DNA of 43,993 nt from Deltaproteobacteria bacterium (GTDB taxonomy: Bacteria; Desulfobacterota; Desulfuromonadia; Desulfuromonadales; BM103): positions 1-43,993 of the forward strand of contig JAGXHL010000079.1 of the NCBI GenBank assembly GCA_024636215.1. The letters run 5' to 3'. Positions 38,164-43,993 of this stretch are shown piece by piece. A program made the position numbers and the translations under genes. Below the pieces are notes generated by a model. It saw only the letters and a list, made by a program, of their open reading frames with translations, was not told where the DNA came from and ran no database searches. Numbering within the stretch: the stretch's first letter is position 1; every line of letters begins with the position of its first letter.

Positions 38164-39057
38164 TTAGAGATATTTGTTAGGGCTGACTGGAACACCGTTG
38201 AGGCGAATTTCATAGTGAACATGGGAGCCGGTCGAGCGGCCGGTGTTACCTACCGAGGCGACACGGTCGCCTCTCCTGACCCTTTGTCCTACCTTGACGT
38301 GAAATTTAGAATTGTGTGCATAGATAGTACGATAGCCATAGCCATGATCAATGGTCACCACTTTGCCATAGCCGGCTTCGGTTCTGACACTACTGACAAT
38401 ACCATCAGCCGTGGCAACAACCGGGTTTCCTGTCCGCGACGCAATATCGAGGCCTTCATGCATTTTGCGCCTGCCATTGAAAGGATCACGGCGCAAACCG
38501 AAGTTTGAAGTCAACCAGCCTTTGACAGGCCAACCAGAAGGTTTCGCTGCTAGCAGTGAGCGTTGGTCGTTGAGAATACCCTGAATCTCTTCCTGACTTT
38601 CCCGACGCAGATCAATCTGGCGCCGCACTTCGTCGATACGCTGCTGAATTTCACTGAACTCGCGATTGACATCGTCTTCCCTGGCAGGTCCACCTATACC
38701 GGCGATACTGTCGCCTTTGGGAGCGGACAGCTTCGCCATGACACGGACCTTGGCATCATTCTGTGCCAGAACGACCATCTCCTGACGCAAATTTTCGAGT
38801 TTAACAACCAGGCGATTCAAATCCTCTCGCTGAGAAAGGTTCTCAACCTGCAGGCGATGCAGCTCACTGCGATCCAGGTTGGTCATGATGTAATCAGCAA
38901 TCAACCCGGTCAGGCCCAGGACCAGAACGGCAGCAAACGCCAGAAACCCCTTCACAACAGAGCCCCGTACCGCAAAGCGACGAACCTGGTGGGATCCTTC
39001 CGGTATGATCATTATGGTATAACGTTTTGCTGGCAAATCCTTAAACCTCCTGAACAA
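38164..39057 (-). CDS. M23 (LytM-type) metallopeptidase with membrane anchor and coiled coil
   Basis: A 297-residue envelope protein. One N-terminal membrane segment (about residues 33-55) is followed by a coiled coil (about 62-105 and 125-165) and a C-terminal M23 domain. Zinc-site motifs are present: HEGLDIA (H-x-x-x-D) and HVHYEI (H-x-H), so the enzyme is probably an active peptidoglycan endopeptidase rather than an EnvC/NlpD-like activator. It lies 120 bp downstream of the acetyltransferase. Confidence 0.92.
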   Translation of the reverse strand: MFRRFKDLPAKRYTIMIIPEGSHQVRRFAVRGSVVKGFLAFAAVLVLGLTGLIADYIMTNLDRSELHRLQVENLSQREDLNRLVVKLENLRQEMVVLAQNDAKVRVMAKLSAPKGDSIAGIGGPAREDDVNREFSEIQQRIDEVRRQIDLRRESQEEIQGILNDQRSLLAAKPSGWPVKGWLTSNFGLRRDPFNGRRKMHEGLDIASRTGNPVVATADGIVSSVRTEAGYGKVVTIDHGYGYRTIYAHNSKFHVKVGQRVRRGDRVASVGNTGRSTGSHVHYEIRLNGVPVSPNKYL

Positions 39058-39177
39058 CTTGTGTTTACTGGATTTTCGACGTTAATTAATAAAGGATTGT
39101 CAAGCTCAGTGTCAAGATTAAAGACACAACAACCGGCATTATCAGGCTGTCAAGCGGCAGATCAAGAAAAATTCACC

Positions 39178-39627
39178 TTATAGGGAAATACTCAGAGCAA
39201 TCTCATCGCAGTCAGGAAATTTCACGCACTTGATGCAATCTCCCCAGATTTTTTGCGGCAACTCCGATTTCTCAATGACCTCAAAACCCAATTTTTCGAA
39301 GAAGCTTTGTTGATAAGTTAAAGCAAAAACCCTGCCAATGCCAAGCTGACGCGCCTCCGCAAGACAGGCTTCAACCAGGTGGCTGCCTATGCCGCGTCCG
39401 GCAACATCTTTATAGACTGCCAGAGAGCGCACTTCGGCAAGGTCTTCCCAGCAAATATTCAAGGCGGCGACACCGACAACCCGCTCATCCTCGACAAACA
39501 CATAAAAATCCCTGATTGACTCAAAAATGTCCATCAGTGAACGTGAGAGAACCAAACCATCTTTCACATAAGCCATCAACAGCTGGTGGATTTGACGGGC
39601 ATCCTGAAGGATTGCTTTACGAATCAT
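39178..39627 (-). CDS. Single-domain N-acetylglutamate synthase (GNAT)
   Basis: A 149-residue GNAT acetyltransferase. The acetyl-CoA loop is KDVAGRGIGSHLVEACL (about residues 74-90). ALNICWEDLAEVRSLAV and the C-terminal 'ELPQKIWGDCIKCVKFPDCDEIAL' are the hallmarks of the short N-acetylglutamate synthases of Geobacter-like and mycobacterial type, which lack the kinase-like domain of classical ArgA. It would make N-acetylglutamate for arginine synthesis, complementing ArgJ at 29888. It is 24 bp downstream of recN. Confidence 0.85.
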   Translation of the reverse strand: MIRKAILQDARQIHQLLMAYVKDGLVLSRSLMDIFESIRDFYVFVEDERVVGVAALNICWEDLAEVRSLAVYKDVAGRGIGSHLVEACLAEARQLGIGRVFALTYQQSFFEKLGFEVIEKSELPQKIWGDCIKCVKFPDCDEIALSISL

Positions 39628-39651
39628 AAGTTTCCTGTCATGTGGAGTGTC

Positions 39652-41319
39652 TCAGGAGACCATCGATGCATGAATCAACTCTTTTGCATGCAGCAAGGTC
39701 TGTTTAGTCACCGTGGCCCCACCAAGCATTCTGGCCATCTCTTGCACCCTCTCATCATCGCCGAGGTGCTCCATGGCCGTCAAAGTACGGCCGTCAAGTT
39801 CACGTTTAACAACCCGATGATGGTGGTCGGCAAAGGCCGCCACCTGTGGCAAGTGTGTCACGCAAAGAATTTGTGAGGATCGACTCACGCTTTGCAGTTT
39901 ACGCCCGACCGCGGTTGCGGCGGCGCCACCGATGCCGGCGTCCACCTCGTCAAAGATTACGGTCGGTACGCTGTCGGCATCCGGTGCGAGGCGCTTGAGA
40001 GCCAACATCATGCGGGAAAGCTCCCCACCGGAAGCGACCTTAGCCAAGGGCAGCAAAGGTTCCCCGGGGTTTGAACTGACCATAAACTCGATTTTTTCAT
40101 GGCCGTCCGGTCCGGGACGATCCAGTGCAGAGAACGCCACCGCAAAAGACGCGCCCGGCATGGCTAAAGCAGCCATCTCTTCCAACAGGCCCTCTTCGAG
40201 GGCTTGAGCAGCTTTTTTACGCGCAGCAGAGAGATCGGCGGCCAGAGATCGATTCTCTTCAGTGTATGCGACAAGCTCCTCTGCCAGGCTCTCCCTGGTT
40301 TCTTGCGCATTCTCCAGTTCGACAATCTCTTGCTCGAAGCTTTCCAACAGAATCAGGATCTCTTCTATGCTCGGCGCATATTTGCGTTTCATGCGGGTCA
40401 GGGTCGCAAGGCGTTCTTCAATGGCTTCGAGACGATCCGGTTCAAAAGCAATGCGTCCCAGATAGGAGCGCAGTTGTGTGGAAACGTCCTCCAGGTCAAA
40501 CAGGCTGCGCTGAACCGTCTCGGCTAAGCCTGCCAACTCAGCATCGACCTCTGCAACAGACTGTAATTCGGAGACCAGACCACCCAGCACCTCACACACG
40601 GCTCCATCGCCCTCATAGAGGGCTTCGTAACCACCACGGGTCACGGCTTCAAGTCGCTCGGCATTCTGCAACAGTAATCGCTCGGCAACAAGTTCCTCTT
40701 CTTCACCGGGCAGCAATTGTGCAGCGGTCACTTCATCGACTTGATGGCGCAGAAAGTCGAGTCGCTGCCGTCGGTCACGCTCGGCCTCTTCCAGAAGCGC
40801 AAGCCGCTGAGCGATCCTCTGCATCGCGTCATATGAATCGCGGTAGAGGCGCAATGGCTCTTCCAGCCTGCCGAAACGATCAAGAACAGTCAGGTGAACA
40901 TTCCTCTGCAGCAGAGATTGATGCTCATGCTGACCGCAGACGTTCACCAGCCGTTCACTCAAAGGCTGCAGTTGCGCAAGCGTTACCAGGTTGCCATTCA
41001 CATAGGCACGACTTCGCCCTCCGCTCTGCACAATCCTCCGCAATATCAGTTCTCCATCAACAGAGAAACCGGCGGTCGTAAAAGCCTGTTGAATATCCTC
41101 ACGCCCGGTCAGATCGAAAAGAGCTTCCACAGTCGCTTCACTGGCACCTGCACGAACGAGGTCCGGACGCGCTCGATCACCCAGCAATAGACCAAAGGCA
41201 TCGAGGATGATCGACTTACCCGCACCGGTCTCTCCGGTGAGCACATTAAAGCCTTCATCGAACTGAACTTCAAGTCGATCAATAATGGCGAAGTTGGTAA
41301 TAGTCAGATTGAGGAGCAT
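39652..41319 (-). CDS. recN: DNA repair protein RecN
   Basis: A 555-residue SMC-like ATPase acting in double-strand break repair. Walker A GETGAGKS (28-35), a long central coiled coil, ABC signature VASGGELSRMMLALK and Walker B VIFDEVDAGIGG are all present. Full family length. The nadK-recN order is a common bacterial arrangement. Confidence 0.97.
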   Translation of the reverse strand: MLLNLTITNFAIIDRLEVQFDEGFNVLTGETGAGKSIILDAFGLLLGDRARPDLVRAGASEATVEALFDLTGREDIQQAFTTAGFSVDGELILRRIVQSGGRSRAYVNGNLVTLAQLQPLSERLVNVCGQHEHQSLLQRNVHLTVLDRFGRLEEPLRLYRDSYDAMQRIAQRLALLEEAERDRRQRLDFLRHQVDEVTAAQLLPGEEEELVAERLLLQNAERLEAVTRGGYEALYEGDGAVCEVLGGLVSELQSVAEVDAELAGLAETVQRSLFDLEDVSTQLRSYLGRIAFEPDRLEAIEERLATLTRMKRKYAPSIEEILILLESFEQEIVELENAQETRESLAEELVAYTEENRSLAADLSAARKKAAQALEEGLLEEMAALAMPGASFAVAFSALDRPGPDGHEKIEFMVSSNPGEPLLPLAKVASGGELSRMMLALKRLAPDADSVPTVIFDEVDAGIGGAAATAVGRKLQSVSRSSQILCVTHLPQVAAFADHHHRVVKRELDGRTLTAMEHLGDDERVQEMARMLGGATVTKQTLLHAKELIHASMVS

Positions 41320-41328
41320 AAGTTCAGT

Positions 41329-41464
41329 AACGCGTGGCGCGTGGTGAGTGGCGCGAACAACATATAAATAAGAAAAAAAATTACAGGAAAATGTTTAAGG
41401 TGCAAGCATGGGCAGTAAAAGATTTCGTTTTCTCTCGCCACACGCCACACGCCACGCGCCTCTC
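41329..41464. repeat. Inverted 'gtggcgcg' repeats between nadK and recN
   Basis: 'acgcgtggcgcgtggtgagtggcgcg' on the left (41330-41355) and 'cgccacacgccacacgccacgcgcc' on the right (41437-41461) are short tandem units complementary to each other, so the gap can form a large stem-loop. No gene is present. Confidence 0.7.
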
Positions 41465-41472
41465 GCTTCAAT

Positions 41473-42327
41473 TTATCTTTCCCCCCAGTGCAGCTTGGTA
41501 CGCAGCACCTGGAAGTAATCTTTACTCGGGCTTTTGATCAGCAGGGTGGAGTGATTTGACTTACGCAATTCAACCACGTCTCCGCACTCAAGCGGCATGC
41601 CCTCCTGGCCATCGGCGGTAAAGACGACATCCTGATCCAGTGATTTGACTGCGATCCGGATCGTTGCTTCATCGGATACCACGATGGGCCGATTTGTCAA
41701 AGTGTGCGGACAGATAGGCGAAATAACATGGCAATGGTTGCCGGGATAGATAATAGGCCCACCGGCCGCCAGGTTGTAGCCGGTCGAACCGGTCGGTGTA
41801 GAAACAATCAGACCATCGGCCTTGAAGGTGGTCAGGTAGTCGTCGTCAACCCAGGCCTCCATATCGATAATCCTGGCCAGGGCGCCTTTATTGATAACGA
41901 CATCGTTAAGCACCCGGTAACGCGCAACTTCCTCTCCCCTGCGACGAATAACAGCCAAAAGACGCATCCGCTCCGAGACAGTGAAGTCACCTTTTAAGAC
42001 CTGCTCCAGCATCGGGAAAAGTTCCGAGCGGGTGATTTCTGTCATAAATCCGAGGCTGCCGAGGTTCACTCCCAGAATAGGGGTACGCAAATCACCGACC
42101 AGGCGGGCAACCGAGAGCAGGGTGCCGTCGCCGCCGAGGACCACAACCATATCAACCAGGGGCGGGATCGCCTGTTCTGGATAACCACGCATATCAGGCA
42201 TGGCTCCGGCCAGCGCCTCATCGACGTAGACTTCGATCTCACGCTCCACCAGCCATGCCACAACCTCTTCTGCGAGGCGGACTGCGTCCGGATTATGGCG
42301 TTTGGCGAAAATTCCGATGCGCTTCAT
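41473..42327 (-). CDS. nadK: NAD kinase
   Basis: A 284-residue ATP-NAD kinase that makes NADP from NAD. Motifs: VVVLGGDGTLLSVARL (GGDGT), GVNLGSLGFMTE, 'DGLIVSTPTGSTGYNLAAGGPI', and 'ISPICPHTLTNRPIVV'. Length is normal. It is divergent from rarA, with a 160-bp intergenic region. Confidence 0.97.
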   Translation of the reverse strand: MKRIGIFAKRHNPDAVRLAEEVVAWLVEREIEVYVDEALAGAMPDMRGYPEQAIPPLVDMVVVLGGDGTLLSVARLVGDLRTPILGVNLGSLGFMTEITRSELFPMLEQVLKGDFTVSERMRLLAVIRRRGEEVARYRVLNDVVINKGALARIIDMEAWVDDDYLTTFKADGLIVSTPTGSTGYNLAAGGPIIYPGNHCHVISPICPHTLTNRPIVVSDEATIRIAVKSLDQDVVFTADGQEGMPLECGDVVELRKSNHSTLLIKSPSKDYFQVLRTKLHWGER

Positions 42328-42490
42328 AAAAGGATCCCTCCAAATCAGCGAACACTATCACAACAAATCGTCAAAGTCTATGCCTATCAATGACTTACAC
42401 CACCTGCCTCTTGTTCACGCTGATCCATTGTGCTAAGGTTCAATCTCTTTGTTGCAAACGCGACTCAACCTGTAACCTCACACGGTGACG

Positions 42491-43804
42491 ATGGATCTTT
42501 TTTCCTCAGCAAGCTCCGGGAAAGCCCCGGCACCATTGGCCGAGCGACTGCGACCGCAGCGTATCGACGAAATGGTCGGCCAGCAGCATCTGCTCGGTGA
42601 GGAGGGTATCCTGCGACGTCTGATCGAGCAGGACCAGCTCACCTCTGCAATCTTCTGGGGGCCGCCGGGAACCGGTAAAACCACTCTGGCCAGAGTCATT
42701 GCCCAGACGACCCGCTGTTACTTCGTCGCCTTCTCGGCTGTCCTGCAGGGCGTCAAGGACATCCGCGAAGTCGTCTCCAAAGCCCAACAGGAAAGAAATT
42801 ACTACGGACGACGCACCCTGCTCTTTATCGATGAAATCCATCGTTTCAACAAAGCTCAACAGGACGCCCTGCTGCCATGGGTGGAGAATGGCGACATTAT
42901 CCTGATTGGTGCAACAACAGAGAACCCCTCCTTCGAGGTTAACTCAGCCTTGCTCTCCCGGTCCCGGGTGTTTGTTCTCGAACCCCTGTCCGCTGATGAT
43001 ATAGCAAAGCTTCTCAAGCGTGCGCTTTCTTCCCAGGAAGGACTTGGCGAGCAGCAACTGAGCATAGACGACGGAGCAATTACCTTCATTGCCGAGCAAT
43101 CTCATGGTGATGCACGCTCAGCCCTGAACAGCCTGGAAGTTGCCGCAGCTACGGCCACCAGCAAGACCATCCTGCAGAGCGATGCGGCAGCGGCCATGCA
43201 GAAGGCGCCCCTGCTCTACGACAAAGGTGCTGAAGAACACTACAACGTCATATCCGCTTTCATAAAAAGCATGCGCGGATCAGACCCCGATGGCGCCATC
43301 TACTGGCTGGCCCGCATGCTTGAAGCCGGTGAAGACCCCCTCTTCATTGCACGACGCATGGTTGTTTTTGCAGCAGAAGACATTGGCAATGCCGACCCAC
43401 GTGCCCTACAGCTTGCGGTGTCCGCCCAGCAGGCCGTGCATTTCATAGGCATGCCGGAAGGCCGCATCCCCCTGGCCCAGGTCGTCACCTATCTGGCGAC
43501 GGCTCCCAAGAGTAACGCGGCCTATGTCGCCATCGGCGAAGCTCAGAAAGAGGTCCGCCAAACTGGCGCACTTCCCGTTCCTCACCACCTGCGCAACGCG
43601 CCAACAGGCCTGATGAAAGAACTGGGCTACGGCAAGGACTATCAATACGCACATGATCGTGCAGACAGCGTCGTCACCCAGACACACCTCCCTGAAACGC
43701 TGGGCGACACACGCTACTACCGGCCGAAAGATTCCGGTTATGAAAAAACCATCCGTGAACGCCTCTCCTGGTGGGCCGCCCAGAGGGAAAAGCAGAAGGG
43801 CTAG
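42491..43804 (+). CDS. rarA: RarA (MgsA) replication-associated recombination ATPase
   Basis: A 437-residue AAA+ clamp-loader-like protein. Walker A GPPGTGKTTLARVIA, Walker B LLFIDEIHRFNKAQQD, sensor ATTENPSFEVNSALLSR, and the C-terminal tetramerisation domain with 'EDIGNADPRALQLAV' and 'YLATAPKSNAAYVAIGEA' are present. It acts at stalled replication forks. The ATG at 42491 is chosen; a GTG at 42485 is two codons upstream. The stop TAG lies in a CTAG that begins the following repeat. Confidence 0.95.
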   Translation: MDLFSSASSGKAPAPLAERLRPQRIDEMVGQQHLLGEEGILRRLIEQDQLTSAIFWGPPGTGKTTLARVIAQTTRCYFVAFSAVLQGVKDIREVVSKAQQERNYYGRRTLLFIDEIHRFNKAQQDALLPWVENGDIILIGATTENPSFEVNSALLSRSRVFVLEPLSADDIAKLLKRALSSQEGLGEQQLSIDDGAITFIAEQSHGDARSALNSLEVAAATATSKTILQSDAAAAMQKAPLLYDKGAEEHYNVISAFIKSMRGSDPDGAIYWLARMLEAGEDPLFIARRMVVFAAEDIGNADPRALQLAVSAQQAVHFIGMPEGRIPLAQVVTYLATAPKSNAAYVAIGEAQKEVRQTGALPVPHHLRNAPTGLMKELGYGKDYQYAHDRADSVVTQTHLPETLGDTRYYRPKDSGYEKTIRERLSWWAAQREKQKG

Positions 43805-43878
43805 GGGCTGGGGGCTAAGAACAGGGGCTGGGGGCTAAGATCAGGGGCTGGGGGCTAAGATCAGGGGCTGGGGACTAG
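43801..43878. repeat. G-rich tandem repeat after rarA
   Basis: Four near-identical units of about 20-22 bp (ggggctgggggctaagatca), starting at the CTAG with the rarA stop codon and ending with another CTAG (43875-43878). Confidence 0.88.
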
Positions 43879-43890
43879 AAAAACTTTCAG

Positions 43891-43993
43891 TATCCAGTAT
43901 CCAGTATCCAGTATCCAGTATCCAGTATCCAGTATCCAGTATCCAGTATCCAGTATCCAGTATCCAGTATCCAGTATCCAGTATCCAGTATCC
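43891..43993. repeat. Heptamer tandem repeat (tatccag)n running off the window
   Basis: At least 14 perfect copies of TATCCAG with no spacer, continuing to the last base. It is a simple microsatellite-like array. Confidence 0.95.

Noticed and set aside
43801..43993. CRISPR-like array of short repeats
   Set aside because: The heptamers are contiguous with no spacers, and the G-rich units are tandem with no unique sequence between them. No cas gene is nearby.

Overview
The window looks like a chromosomal segment of a Desulfuromonadia/Geobacter-type bacterium (former Deltaproteobacteria). This is an inference from gene content: a Ros/MucR zinc-finger regulator, a PilZ protein, a receiver protein with a long disordered tail, a sigma-54 activator with an iron-sulfur/hydrogenase-like sensor, a single-domain N-acetylglutamate synthase paired with ArgJ, and a PtsP of the nitrogen PTS. 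No rRNA, tRNA or CRISPR array was seen.

Positions 1-11140 are an integron gene-cassette array. At least thirteen attC sites of about 58-117 bp separate small cassettes, and nearly every cassette carries a type II toxin-antitoxin (TA) pair: BrnTA twice, HigBA-type twice, Phd/ParE-type, YefM/YoeB, RelB-DinJ/RelE, RHH/MazF, Phd/PIN and RelBE. The array can be proofread, because the bases following GTT at a cassette head should be the reverse complement of the bases preceding AAC at its tail. Most cassettes pass. Two fail, and both share the same Phd antitoxin head, which points to homologous shuffling. One attC is split by a decayed IS110/IS1111-type element. The last relE runs into a truncated OmpA gene where an attC is missing. 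No integrase gene is inside the window.

Positions 11155-15806 hold single genes of mixed character: a G+C-richer DUF421 membrane protein, a fatty acid desaturase, a VKOR-thioredoxin fusion, a relic attC, a 57-residue membrane peptide, a CTAG-bounded foldback element, a methyltransferase and a conserved protein of unknown function.

Positions 16054-21779 carry yajQ, a sigma-54 activator whose N-terminus resembles the iron-sulfur and H-cluster domains of [FeFe] hydrogenase, and ptsP. Between activator and ptsP lies a consensus sigma-54 promoter, with two dyad sites of form TGTGCC-N6-GGCACA upstream and a strong Rho-independent terminator about 100 nt downstream. This is a candidate regulator/small-RNA module.

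Positions 21964-43804 are mostly core genes, largely on the minus strand: valS; a receiver protein; a dgt remnant; mucR and pilZ genes on plus; then secA - histidine kinase - argJ - deoC - deoB as one likely minus-strand operon; a secreted protein; a VWA-OmpA protein; and nadK - recN - N-acetylglutamate synthase - M23 peptidase. rarA diverges from nadK and is followed by short tandem repeats that run off the window end. Octamer, heptamer and CTAG-bounded repeats sit in the intergenic spaces, several starting exactly at a TAG stop codon.
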